From positions 1 to 43,365 of the forward strand of contig JAPPHA010000061.1 in NCBI GenBank assembly GCA_028874915.1: DNA of 43,365 nucleotides, in the 5' to 3' direction. Made by a program: the position numbers and the translations under genes. The stretch is from Paracoccaceae bacterium. Its GTDB lineage: Bacteria > Pseudomonadota > Alphaproteobacteria > Rhodobacterales > Rhodobacteraceae. Below the pieces are notes generated by a model that searched no databases, was not told the DNA's origin, and saw only the letters and a list, made by a program, of their open reading frames with translations. Below, one piece after another: positions 24,501 to 33,447 of the stretch (position 1 is the first letter of the stretch; every line of letters starts with the position of its first letter).

Positions 24501-26486
24501 ATGCTCAGCAACACAAATCACGCCGGCTACTTCCTCTACCATTCGATCGGGATGTATCCTGGCAAGGAAGAGGAGCTCGCAGCCGCAACCGCCGAGTTTG
24601 CCGAGATCTGGGCCGCGCCGAACGACAAGCAATGGGGATATGTGCTCCTAAAACGGCAAGATTTCATCGACTACTGGCGGCGGATCATCAACGTGCCGAA
24701 AGGTTCGACCACGACGTGTGAGAGCGTCACCGAAGGCATGTACAAGCTGATGCGGTCTCTGCCCGGGGGAATGTTGAAGGGCAAGCGCGTGCTTGTAGCC
24801 GCCGACTGCTTTCCGTCGATCCATTTCCTTTTGGCAGGGCTGGCCCCGAAGATGGGCTACACTCTCGACACGGTGCCCCGGAGCAGCGGCAAGGCGTGGG
24901 TGGAGGCCGAGGAATTTGTCGCTCGCTGGGGACGCGACGTGGGGTTGGTGTTGCTGACATGGGTCACGTCCACCGCCTCGGCTCGTGTCGATCTCGCGCC
25001 GCTGGTGTCACATGGTCGCGAGATGGGCAGCATGATCGGCGTCGATATCACTCAGGCGGCGGGATTGATCCCGTTCGACGCGTTAGATCCACGAGTGGAT
25101 TTCGTCGTCTCGACCAGTCTCAAGTGGATGTGCGGCACTCCTGGCGCCGGCATCCTCTATGTCGACAAGGCGCTGGTGTTGGATCTCGAACCGGAGGGCC
25201 GTGGCTGGTTTTCCCAGAACAACCCGTTTTCCTGGGATCTCGACAAGTTCGAATACGCCCCTGACGTCCGCCGCTTCGACGGGGGCACGCCAGGGTCGAT
25301 GGCAGCAATTGCGTCGTTACCGGCGCTTCGATGGCACACAGAGCAGGACCATGCCGAGATGGCTTCCTGGAATCGGCGGTTGGTCGACAAGATTATCGCC
25401 CGCGCCGATGCACTTGGCTTGCCGCTCCATTCCCCACGCGAAGCCAGGCAACGCGGGGGTTCCGTCATGCTGCGCTTCCCGAATAAGCCCGAGGCCGCCG
25501 CAGTCGTCGGCGCACTGGGCGTCGAAGGCTATTCGGTCGATTTCCGGGGCCCGCTGGTACGCCTCTCACCTGGCAACATGACGGCGGAAGAAACCATTGA
25601 TACGGTATTCGACATCGCCGAAGAGGTCTTGGACTGCAGGAAATCCCGCATGGCAGCCAAGGGCCTGCAAAGAGGAGCCGACATGAACCCCGCGGACCTT
25701 TTGGGCCAACTTGGTACGATGCTGATGTCAGGCCAGGTACGCGTCGTCGACTGCACCGCGACCCTCGGCCCCGACACGCCGATCCTGCGCCTGCCTAAGG
25801 ACTTTGCCAGGAACACACCCAAAGTCGAGATCCACAAGATCAGCGAGTACGACGCTGACGGGCCGTTCTTTGCCTGGAACTGGATGGTCTTGGGCGAGCA
25901 CTCCGGTACGCATTTCGATGCCCCGCGTCATTGGATTTCCGGCAAGGATTTCGAAGACGGCTATACAGACACGCTCGACGTCCAGCGCCTGATCGCGCGG
26001 GTCAATGTAATCGACTGTTCGAAAGAGGCCGCCGAGGACCCGGATTTCCTGCTGACCGCAGAACATGTGAGGACGTGGGAGGCGGAACATGGCGAGATCA
26101 ACCCCGGTGAGTGGGTGGTCATGCGCACCGATTGGGACAAGCGGTGCCATGACGAAGAGCACTTCCTGAACGAAGACCCCAGCCCGCATGAGGACGGCTC
26201 GCATAGCCCGGGGCCAACGACAGAATGCATTGACTATCTCTTGAGCAAGGGCATCGTTGGCTGGGGAGCGCAATGTATCGGCACCGACGCCGGGATGGCC
26301 GGCAAGTTCTCGCCGCCATATCCCGCGCATAACTTCCTGCATCGAGACAATTGCTTCGGTCTTGCCTCGCTCGCCAATCTCGACCAGCTGCCGCCGAAGG
26401 GCGCGATACTCATGGCCGCGCCTCTGAAGATTGAACGAGGAACCGGCTCGCCGATCCGCGCACTCGCCCTGGTACCGCAGGGCTGA
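24501..26486 (+). CDS. Kynureninase-like PLP enzyme fused to kynurenine-formamidase-like cyclase
   Basis: A 661-residue two-domain protein from the ATG at 24501, which has GAGG seven bases upstream. Residues 1 to about 385 are a fold-type I, class V PLP enzyme most like kynureninase: FLYHSIGMYP near the start, PLP-pairing Asp182 in VDITQAAG, and Schiff-base Lys208 in STSLKWMCGTPGAG. Residues about 411-661 are a metal-dependent cyclase-family (PF04199) hydrolase with the complete metal motif HSGTHFDAPRH (467-477). Kynurenine formamidase KynB and isatin hydrolase are in that family. In the classical route the formamidase makes kynurenine and kynureninase splits it to anthranilate and alanine, so the fusion would hold two consecutive steps. 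Substrates are not proven. The stop overlaps the next gene's ATG (TGATG). Confidence 0.85.
   Translation: MLSNTNHAGYFLYHSIGMYPGKEEELAAATAEFAEIWAAPNDKQWGYVLLKRQDFIDYWRRIINVPKGSTTTCESVTEGMYKLMRSLPGGMLKGKRVLVAADCFPSIHFLLAGLAPKMGYTLDTVPRSSGKAWVEAEEFVARWGRDVGLVLLTWVTSTASARVDLAPLVSHGREMGSMIGVDITQAAGLIPFDALDPRVDFVVSTSLKWMCGTPGAGILYVDKALVLDLEPEGRGWFSQNNPFSWDLDKFEYAPDVRRFDGGTPGSMAAIASLPALRWHTEQDHAEMASWNRRLVDKIIARADALGLPLHSPREARQRGGSVMLRFPNKPEAAAVVGALGVEGYSVDFRGPLVRLSPGNMTAEETIDTVFDIAEEVLDCRKSRMAAKGLQRGADMNPADLLGQLGTMLMSGQVRVVDCTATLGPDTPILRLPKDFARNTPKVEIHKISEYDADGPFFAWNWMVLGEHSGTHFDAPRHWISGKDFEDGYTDTLDVQRLIARVNVIDCSKEAAEDPDFLLTAEHVRTWEAEHGEINPGEWVVMRTDWDKRCHDEEHFLNEDPSPHEDGSHSPGPTTECIDYLLSKGIVGWGAQCIGTDAGMAGKFSPPYPAHNFLHRDNCFGLASLANLDQLPPKGAILMAAPLKIERGTGSPIRALALVPQG
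25671..25685 (+). promoter_or_regulatory. Internal Shine-Dalgarno and ATG at the fusion joint
   Basis: AGAGGAG (25671-25677), five bases, then ATG (25683-25685) lie in frame inside the fusion gene, at the linker before the cyclase domain. Starting here would give a 267-residue stand-alone cyclase (MNPADLLGQLG...), the usual size of KynB-like proteins. Either it is a relic of two separate genes or the cyclase is also made alone. Confidence 0.5.
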
Positions 26487-28633
26487 TGGCCGAGCGCTCG
26501 TTCAATACTGAGGTCGAAGACCTGCGCCTCGGCGCCGGCGAGACCTTTACCGGTGAGGGCATTCTGGCGATCACCAAGGCTTTGCTGGAGTCGGGCGTGG
26601 GTTATGTCGGCGGCTATCAGGGGGCACCCATCTCTCACCTGATGGACGTCCTGGCGGATGCGCAGGATGTTCTGGATGACCTTGGCGTAAGGTTCGAGGC
26701 GAACGCGTCCGAGGCCGCGGCGACGGCGATGCTGGCAGCGTCAGTGCATTACCCAATCCGTGGCGCGGTGACGTACAAGGGGGCTGTGGGAGTCAATGTC
26801 GCCTCGGACGCCTTGGCGAACCTGTCATCCTCCGGTGTCAATGGCGGTGCTCTGATCATTGTGGGCGAGGACTACGGTGAAGGTTCCTCGATCATGCAGG
26901 AACGCAGTCACGCATTCGCAATGAAATCGCAATTCTGGCTTTTGGACCCTCGCCCCAACCTGCCTTCGATCGTGCAGGCGGTGAAGCAAGGATTCGAACT
27001 GTCCGAAGCATCGAACACGCCGGTAATGCTGATGGTGCGGATCCGGTGCTGCCATGTGACCGGCCAGTTCGAGACGGCTGAAAACATTCCGCCGCCGCTC
27101 ACCGTACGAGATGCGTTGGCCAACCCGCGCAAGGATTTCCATCGCGTGGTGCTGCCGCCGATGTCCTACGCACATGAGAAGGACAAGGTTGAAAACCGCT
27201 GGCCCGCGGCAGAGTCCTACATAGCCGAGCACAAGCTGAACGAAAGGTTCGGTCCCGACGGAGGCAATGTCGGCATCATACTGCAGGGCGGCATGTACAA
27301 TGGCGTGATCCGGGCACTCCAACGGATTGGGCTCGCCGATCTTTACGGCCAGACGGACGTGCCGCTCTTTGTCCTCAACGTCACGTATCCGCTGGTTGGA
27401 ACTGAAGTGCTGGAATTCGTGGAGGGCAAGAAGGCACTCCTTGTCGTGGAAGAGGGCCAACCGGATTTCATCGAACAGACCGTAGGTTCGATGCTATTCA
27501 AGGCCGGTGTTCAGACCCGCCTGATGGGTAAGGACGTCTTGCCGATGGCCGGCGAGTATACTGGTCATGTCCTGCTCGACGGAGTAACGGCGCTATTGAA
27601 GGCGGCCGCGCCCGACATGTTGCCGAGCCGAGTGCGTTCGCCCAACCAGGATGCCGCCGAGGTTCCGGATCTGTCCAAGACCGTTCCGACCCGTCCACCG
27701 GGATTCTGCACGGGCTGCCCGGAACGTCCGATTTTTGCCGCTCTCAAGATCGTTCAGCATGAACTGGGCGAGCATCAAATCACCGGCGATATCGGCTGCC
27801 ACCTCTTCGCTGCCCTGCCACCGTTCGAAATCGGCGGCTCCACGATGGGCTACGGACTCGGCCCGGCTTCGAACGCCGCATTCGGTGCCGGCGGTGAGAA
27901 ACGCGCGATTTCGATCCTCGGCGATGGCGGGTTCTGGCACAACGGACTGTCTTCCTCGATTGGAAACATGGTCTTCAACCGATCTGACAGCGTCGCGGTC
28001 ATCATCGACAACTATTATTCCGCAGCGACCGGCGGGCAGGACGTCCTATCGAGTCGCGCCAGCAATCCGACCAAGGCCACAAACAACCCGATCAGTGCGG
28101 CCGTGCGCGGTGTCGGGGTCACGTGGGTACGGGAGATCGACCGCACTTACGACGTACCGCGAATGTGCGACGTGTTCAGAGAAGCGCTAACAACAGACTA
28201 CCAAGGTCCCAAAGTCATCATCGCCTCGTCGGAATGCATGCTGAATCGACAGCGCCGGGAGAAACCGCTCCGAAACGAGTCCATCAAGGCGGGCCGGCGG
28301 GTCAAGGTCCCCAGGTTCGGCGTTGACGAGGACATTTGCACTGGTGACCACGCCTGCATTCGATTGTCTGGCTGTCCTTCCCTCACCCTGAAGACGGTTG
28401 AAGATCCGCTGCGCGACGATCCAGTGGCGCATGTCGACCAGACCTGCGTCGGCTGCGGGAATTGCGGTGAGGTGGCGGATGCCGCGGCGCTTTGCCCGAG
28501 CTTCTACCGGGCCGACATCGTTTACAATCCGAACAAATTTGAACGCTGGCGCGCCGGATTGCGGGCCCGGACCATACGCTGGCTGCAACGACGTCGGGAA
28601 CAGAAAGTCCTGATCTTTGAGGCGACGGAATGA
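26486..28633 (+). CDS. iorA: Indolepyruvate ferredoxin oxidoreductase alpha-like subunit
   Basis: A 715-residue subunit of the IorA type. The complex converts an aryl- or other 2-oxoacid plus CoA to acyl-CoA and CO2, reducing ferredoxin. Domains in order: pyruvate-oxidoreductase-like pyrimidine-binding half (residues about 20-200), middle domain (about 250-365), a CTGC motif (398-401), TPP-binding GDGG (469-472) through DNYYSAATGGQ (499-508), and a C-terminal ferredoxin domain with Cys608, 614, 620, 644, 647, 650 and 660. Its ATG overlaps the upstream stop (TGATG) and its own end overlaps iorB by four bases, so all three plus-strand genes are co-translated. Indolepyruvate is the archetype substrate, but related enzymes take phenylpyruvate and others; specificity here is inferred only from the kynureninase-like neighbour. 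Confidence 0.9.
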   Translation: MAERSFNTEVEDLRLGAGETFTGEGILAITKALLESGVGYVGGYQGAPISHLMDVLADAQDVLDDLGVRFEANASEAAATAMLAASVHYPIRGAVTYKGAVGVNVASDALANLSSSGVNGGALIIVGEDYGEGSSIMQERSHAFAMKSQFWLLDPRPNLPSIVQAVKQGFELSEASNTPVMLMVRIRCCHVTGQFETAENIPPPLTVRDALANPRKDFHRVVLPPMSYAHEKDKVENRWPAAESYIAEHKLNERFGPDGGNVGIILQGGMYNGVIRALQRIGLADLYGQTDVPLFVLNVTYPLVGTEVLEFVEGKKALLVVEEGQPDFIEQTVGSMLFKAGVQTRLMGKDVLPMAGEYTGHVLLDGVTALLKAAAPDMLPSRVRSPNQDAAEVPDLSKTVPTRPPGFCTGCPERPIFAALKIVQHELGEHQITGDIGCHLFAALPPFEIGGSTMGYGLGPASNAAFGAGGEKRAISILGDGGFWHNGLSSSIGNMVFNRSDSVAVIIDNYYSAATGGQDVLSSRASNPTKATNNPISAAVRGVGVTWVREIDRTYDVPRMCDVFREALTTDYQGPKVIIASSECMLNRQRREKPLRNESIKAGRRVKVPRFGVDEDICTGDHACIRLSGCPSLTLKTVEDPLRDDPVAHVDQTCVGCGNCGEVADAAALCPSFYRADIVYNPNKFERWRAGLRARTIRWLQRRREQKVLIFEATE

Positions 28634-30177
28634 GTTCCCCGCAGTCATTCCCGTTGGCCCATGAGGATTCAGGAGGGCTCGACGGCGTCATCAAACTCGC
28701 CATCATGGCAGTCGGCGGTCAGGGAGGCGGCGTTCTGACCGGATGGATCGAGGCACTCGCCCGGACCCGGGGTTACGCGTGTCAGGCGACCTCGGTTGCC
28801 GGTGTGGCTCAGCGAACCGGTGCGACAATCTACTATATCGAAATGGCAAGGACTGGCCCAAGCCAGCCAGTCTTCGCACTCGCTCCTGCCGAGGGCGATG
28901 TCGACATTCTGATCGCGGCCGAGCTGATGGAGGCTGGGCGCGCCATCATGCGAGGTTTTGTGACGCCGGATCGGACAACTCTGATCGCATCGACGCACCG
29001 GGCGCTCGCGGTTTCGGAAAAGATCGCGCCCGGTGACGGGATCGCAGATGCATCCGAAGTCCATGCAGCGGCAGAAGTTGCCGCGTCCCGTTTCATTTCA
29101 TTCGACATGGAACGGCTTGCGACCGAAAACGGATCCGTCATCTCCGCCGCGCTCTTCGGTGCGCTAGCGGCATCAGAATGCCTGCCCTTCCCGAGGAGAT
29201 CCTACGAAGACGCGATCCGATCTGGCAAAACGGGTGTTGAGGCGAGCCTGCGTGCCTTCAACGCCGGATTTGCCGCCTGTAGCTTCGGCAATGTCCCGGC
29301 GCCCCCAGGAGAGGCACAATTCCAATCGGTACCGGGCATCTCCGGACCCAAGAATTTGTGCGAGCGCTGGGAAAATCTCGCGAGTAAAGTCGACGATCTG
29401 CCGGAATCTGCGCGGCCGCTAGCGATGGCCGGGTTACGCAAAGTGGTTGAGTTCATGGATCTCGACTACGGCGAGGACTATCTGGGCCGTCTGGCCCCGT
29501 TTGCGTCTTCCGATACCGGTGTCGACGACCACGCGCTTACAAAGGCTGCAACCAAGTACATCGCTAATGCCATGGCCTACGACGATGTCATTCGAACTGC
29601 GGATCTCAAGACGCGCGGTTCCAGGGCTACGCGTATCGCGCGAGAAATGGACGCGAGTCCCGATGATGTCTTGCTTGTCACCGAGTTCCTGCACCCAAGG
29701 GCCGAGGAGATCGTCGGGCTGCTGCCGGACGGGTTGGGTCGCCGAATCGAACGCGATGCTCGCAAGTTGGCCTGGATCGATCGCTGGTTTGGAAAGGGCC
29801 GCAGGCTTCGATCGGATCGGCTGGGACCGTTCATTCTGCTTTACTTGCTAGGTGGCCTGAAGCTTTATCGCCGACGGACCCGTCGCCACGCCGCAGAACA
29901 ATTGCACATTGACCGCTGGCTGCGCCGCGCCTTGGAGGTCGCCGCCAAGAATTCGGCGCTCGCCACTGAAGTCCTTTGCTGCCGCCGCCTGATCAAGGGC
30001 TATTCGGATACTCACGCGCGCGGGATTTCGAAATTCGACAAGATCCTTGGCCTCGTGGAACGGGTTGAAAGTCGACCTGATGCCGCCGACTGGGTCAGGC
30101 GTCTTCGCGAAGCCGCACTGAAGGAAGAAGGAAGCGAAGAGCTTGACCAAGTTACCGAAGCCATCGAGAGACTGTGA
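28630..30177 (+). CDS. iorB: Indolepyruvate oxidoreductase beta-like subunit with C-terminal extension
   Basis: A 515-residue partner of IorA. Residues about 20-220 are the pyruvate-oxidoreductase gamma-type domain, with the CoA-contacting glycine motif AVGGQGGGVLTGW near the start and the AGVAQRTGAT segment. The remaining 290 residues form a mainly helical extension (DUF6537-like) that is absent from archaeal IorB (about 200 residues) but known in proteobacterial members. It is rich in Arg/Lys near RRLRSDRLGPFILLYLLGGL. It is the last gene of the plus operon. No ferredoxin gene follows; the IorA C-terminal cluster domain may pass electrons to a general ferredoxin. Confidence 0.88.
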   Translation: MSSPQSFPLAHEDSGGLDGVIKLAIMAVGGQGGGVLTGWIEALARTRGYACQATSVAGVAQRTGATIYYIEMARTGPSQPVFALAPAEGDVDILIAAELMEAGRAIMRGFVTPDRTTLIASTHRALAVSEKIAPGDGIADASEVHAAAEVAASRFISFDMERLATENGSVISAALFGALAASECLPFPRRSYEDAIRSGKTGVEASLRAFNAGFAACSFGNVPAPPGEAQFQSVPGISGPKNLCERWENLASKVDDLPESARPLAMAGLRKVVEFMDLDYGEDYLGRLAPFASSDTGVDDHALTKAATKYIANAMAYDDVIRTADLKTRGSRATRIAREMDASPDDVLLVTEFLHPRAEEIVGLLPDGLGRRIERDARKLAWIDRWFGKGRRLRSDRLGPFILLYLLGGLKLYRRRTRRHAAEQLHIDRWLRRALEVAAKNSALATEVLCCRRLIKGYSDTHARGISKFDKILGLVERVESRPDAADWVRRLREAALKEEGSEELDQVTEAIERL

Positions 30178-31034
30178 CGTGCCACTTTTCTTCAGATTTC
30201 CCGAGTTGGAACGAATCCTATTGATGTTTTCTCGGAGTCTCCGGCCGTTTCAACAACAATCCGGGGATTGGTTCCGGGATTCCGCGTTCAGGTGACGTTG
30301 AGTTTGTCGGCCAGCGGCAGCGGTGCTCGGTCGAAAGCGTCGTTCGCCCGTCTGAGGATCTGACCCCGGAAAACATGGTCCGCGGGCTCGAAAACGACGA
30401 TGGCGTTCGACGTGAATGGCGCGTGGAACAGGCCGCGGGTTTTCGGTTTCTCGCCCATTGCGACGATCACCGTCGGCATCATCCAGGTCGTGGCCCGGTG
30501 GATGGTCCATGCGGATGATGCCAAGAAACGGCCACCGCGCGACGGGGAGCGAGTCCAGGTTGCCAACCTGTCCGGCATGTGCTGGATTGATCTCATCCGC
30601 TGTTCACACCGCCGGGCAATTCGACACACCGAACAGGTCGCTCCTCAGCATTGAAAGGCAATCCTCGCGCATGCAATTCGTGTGGCCGAATTCGGTCGCG
30701 ACTGCGGCTATGCGCGGCCCGTCCTGACCCGGCGCCCTGACGGAATCCGGTAACGGAACCACGCTCACTGTCCCGAGGCGATCGCACGAGCAAGCATTGA
30801 ACCGGTATTCGTTTGCTGCAATGGGCCGGGATCCGACCTGTCGAACACTTGTCGGATCCCGTGGACTTCCGAGTCGTTCAGTTCTGAAAACGATGAGTCG
30901 CGGTCCACGCAAACATACGGAGAACGGTCTACAATGGTGGATTCGGGCAAGTCGTTTCTGCGCCGCGTCATGCTCTTGTGACCGGGCTGGTTGCCTGGAC
31001 TTCGGCCGGACTTGCCGCGAGAATGTCATGTCGG

Positions 31035-31073
31035 CTTTTCGGCACATGGCCTTTTCGGGATGTCGCCGAAAAG
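31035..31073. repeat. 9-bp inverted repeat
   Basis: CTTTTCGGC (31035-31043) and GCCGAAAAG (31065-31073) are perfect arms with a 21-base spacer, which itself holds another CCTTTTCGGG. The role is unknown. Confidence 0.5.
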
Positions 31074-31115
31074 TGGCTTGGAACTGATTTTTCTGTTTGG
31101 CGAGATCGAACGCCG

Positions 31116-31148
31116 CAGAATCTCAATATTCTGGGAACTTGCAAGTTC
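31116..31148. repeat. Two small palindromes just downstream of tRNA-Ser
   Basis: CAGAAT and ATTCTG form a 6-bp stem with a 6-base loop (31116-31133). Next to it GAACTTGCAAGTTC (31135-31148) is a perfect 14-bp palindrome. Both lie within 45 bp past the tRNA 3' end on the minus strand. They may act in 3' processing or termination, although no long U-run follows. Confidence 0.4.
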
Positions 31149-31158
31149 TTGTGGAGAG

Positions 31159-31248
31159 TGGCGGAGAGACAGGGATTCGAACCCTGGAGACGGTATCCCG
31201 CCTACACGCGTTCCAGGCGTGCGCCTTCGACCACTCGGCCACCTCTCC
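31159..31248 (-). tRNA. tRNA-Ser (GGA)
   Basis: A 90-nt tRNA on the minus strand. The acceptor stem begins GGAGAGG; the anticodon loop CTGGAAC gives anticodon GGA, reading UCC/UCU Ser codons. A long variable arm is present, as in class II tRNA-Ser. The T-loop is GGTTCGAATCC and CCA is encoded. The tRNA has an ordinary structure. Confidence 0.97.
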
Positions 31249-31316
31249 GCAAGGTGATCACAATTACAACGGCGAACGTTTTCCGACAAGCGTGGGAACT
31301 TACGGCTCGCTGAAAC

Positions 31317-32048
31317 TCAACCAGCGGCGGGAATCTCCGCGAGGTGAACATTGACCCGACGATTCAGCCGACTCTTCTTTTCGACCTTTCCAAGCCTCAG
31401 CTGACCGATTTCCCGGGTCGAACGCACATGGGTGCCACCACAGGGCTGGAGATCAATCTCGCGTTCTCCCTTCGTGATCCTGACCAACCGGACACGGCCA
31501 TGGCCCATCGGTGGCTTCACCGACATCGTCTTGACGAGGGCAGGATTGGCCAGCAGTTCCTCGTCCCGAATCCAGGTCTCGGAGACATCGAGATCCTGTT
31601 CGACAAGGGCATTCAGGGAATCTTCGATCGCCTGTTTGTCTTCGGGCGCCGTCGGCATGTCGAAATCCAGACGTCCCTTTTCCACCGAGATCTGACCGCC
31701 GGTAACAGGCAACGGAATGACAACCGAAAGGAGGTGCAGGGCCGTGTGTACGCGCATGTGGCGATAACGCCGGTCCCAGTCAATGGTCTGAATGACGGGG
31801 GTTCCGGGTGTCGGTTCCGCTGGCGTTTCCGGGACCAGGACGATCTCGTCGCCATTGCCCTTTACCGCAGTCACGATCCGCAGCGTCTGGCCATCGACAA
31901 CGACGTGACCCGAATCTCCGGGCTGCCCACCGCCGGTTGGGTAGAAAACGGTCCGATCGACGATCAGCCCGCCTCGGTCATTGACGCCGATGATTTTGGC
32001 TTCAGCCTTGGTCAGATAGGCATCGTTTCGAAACAGCGCTTCAGTCAT
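31317..32048 (-). CDS. Alanyl-tRNA editing protein, AlaX family
   Basis: A 243-residue free-standing editing-domain protein related to the second half of AlaRS. AlaX hydrolyses mischarged Ser-tRNA-Ala (or Gly-tRNA-Ala) in trans. Seen are [13 protein letters not shown] at the start of the barrel, the metal-binding HTALHLL (HxxxH), and the second metal pair in [15 protein letters not shown] (CxxxH). All four expected zinc ligands are present. The start is the ATG at 32048, with AGGA a few bases upstream. It lies between tRNA-Ser and cysK on the minus strand, 95 bp from the latter, so they may share a transcript. Confidence 0.92.
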   Translation of the reverse strand: MTEALFRNDAYLTKAEAKIIGVNDRGGLIVDRTVFYPTGGGQPGDSGHVVVDGQTLRIVTAVKGNGDEIVLVPETPAEPTPGTPVIQTIDWDRRYRHMRVHTALHLLSVVIPLPVTGGQISVEKGRLDFDMPTAPEDKQAIEDSLNALVEQDLDVSETWIRDEELLANPALVKTMSVKPPMGHGRVRLVRITKGEREIDLQPCGGTHVRSTREIGQLRLGKVEKKSRLNRRVNVHLAEIPAAG

Positions 32049-32142
32049 CGGATTTGTCCTGACTTGTCGGGTTTGGTTCTTTCAGCGGGGAACCGAATCT
32101 CATCGAAACGGCCACCCGGGGATCTCGTCGGCAGCTCGCGGT

Positions 32143-33189
32143 TCAGTCTTCACTCTCCACGTAGACGTCTGGAATGTCATCCCGCTGTCGTTCCAGCCAG
32201 GCCGGCACCGGCAGGTTTCTGGACCGGAGAAACCCGGGATCAAAGAGCTTCGACTGATAACGGGTGCCGAAATCGCAAAGGACCGTCACAATCACATGGC
32301 CGGGTCCCATGTCCCGAGCCATACGGATAGCGCCGGCGACATTGATCCCGGAAGACCCGCCCAGACAGAGGCCTTCGTCTTCCAGTAGCGCAAACACTTC
32401 CGGAACCAGCTCGGAGTCGGGGATCCTGTAGGGCAGATCAACGTCCAATCCCGCAAGGTTGCCTGTGATCCGGCCCTGCCCGATCCCTTCGGTGATCGAG
32501 GTGCCTTCCGCCTTGAGTTCACCATGGGCGTAGTAATGGTAGAGCGCCGCCCCGTCCGGATCCGCAAGACCGATCTTTACGTTTTTCTTGCGGGTTCTCA
32601 GGCCCTCGGCGACACCGGCCAATGTGCCACCGGTTCCGACGGCACAGATGAATCCGTCGACGTTTCCATCGGTCTGTTTCCAGATTTCGGAAGCCGTGGT
32701 TTCGACATGAATATTCCTGTTGGCAACATTGTCGAACTGATCGGCCCAGACGGCGCCATTGGGCTCGGTGGCAGCAAGGGCTTCGGCGAGCCGGCCCGAA
32801 TAGCGTACATAGTTGTTTGGATCCCGGTACGGGACCGCAGGGACCTGGATGAGGTCTGCTCCCGCCAAGCGCAGCATGTCCTTCTTCTCTTCACTCTGGG
32901 TCTCGGGAATCACGATGACGGTCCGATAACCAAGCGACGCACCGACCAACGCCAGCCCGATCCCGGTATTTCCGGCCGTGCCTTCGACGATCGTTCCGCC
33001 TGGTTTGAGGACACCGCGTTCTTCGGCGTCGCGGATAATTCCGAGCGCCGCGCGATCCTTCACCGATTGCCCAGGGTTGAGGAATTCAGCCTTTCCGAGG
33101 ATTTCGCAGCCCGTGATCTCCGATGCCCGTCGCAGCCGGATCATTGGTGTGTTCCCCACCGCCTCCGGCAAGTTCTTTCGAATCGTCAT
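32143..33189 (-). CDS. cysK: Cysteine synthase A (O-acetylserine sulfhydrylase)
   Basis: A 348-residue fold-type II PLP enzyme that makes cysteine from O-acetylserine and sulfide. Schiff-base Lys44 lies in NPGQSVKDRAAL, the substrate loop is GTAGNTG (70-76, TSGNTG in most CysK), and the phosphate-binding loop is GTGGTLAG. The C-terminal extension (to DVYVESED) is longer than in E. coli CysK (323). The ATG at 33189 (MTIRKNLPEAVGNTP) has AGG six bases before it; the open frame to 33429 upstream has no conservation. The closely related cystathionine beta-synthase is less likely because there is no heme or CBS domain. Confidence 0.9.
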   Translation of the reverse strand: MTIRKNLPEAVGNTPMIRLRRASEITGCEILGKAEFLNPGQSVKDRAALGIIRDAEERGVLKPGGTIVEGTAGNTGIGLALVGASLGYRTVIVIPETQSEEKKDMLRLAGADLIQVPAVPYRDPNNYVRYSGRLAEALAATEPNGAVWADQFDNVANRNIHVETTASEIWKQTDGNVDGFICAVGTGGTLAGVAEGLRTRKKNVKIGLADPDGAALYHYYAHGELKAEGTSITEGIGQGRITGNLAGLDVDLPYRIPDSELVPEVFALLEDEGLCLGGSSGINVAGAIRMARDMGPGHVIVTVLCDFGTRYQSKLFDPGFLRSRNLPVPAWLERQRDDIPDVYVESED

Positions 33190-33447
33190 CGTCTGCCTGA
33201 CCATCCTTCCAGAGAATGAACGTACATACTTTCCGCTCCGTGGCGCTTCAACCATTCGCCGGCAACGGCGACGCCACTGCTTTCGACATTCCATCCGACC
33301 CGGTCTCTCGGTATCGCCGGCGTGGAGTCCGATCGATAACAATCGCCATCCAGTGCCAGTCGGGCCAACCTGATCCACGTCGCGCAAAGGCGTTTCCGTG
33401 AACGTTCCGAGATCCAGGGTCCGGGCCATCGGATCCCGAAAACGGGG

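Larger units (their letters stand above)
30178..31158. other. Gene-poor region with inverted repeats
   Basis: About 980 bp between iorB and tRNA-Ser with no gene I can support. A minus-strand frame at 30288-30629 includes MPTVIVAMGEKPKTRGLFHAP and reads somewhat like protein, but I do not recognise it; it could be a decayed gene. Inverted repeats cluster at the right end (31035-31148). Confidence 0.5.

Noticed and set aside
16160-30177. Complete classical kynurenine pathway
   Set aside because: Tryptophan 2,3-dioxygenase, kynurenine monooxygenase and anthranilate-degrading genes are absent, and the extra AKR, Rid and Ior genes do not fit that route.
30604-31047. Minus-strand frame of 147 codons as a gene
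   Set aside because: No recognisable family, high Arg/Ser/Pro content typical of a shadow frame, and it crosses the inverted repeat at 31035.
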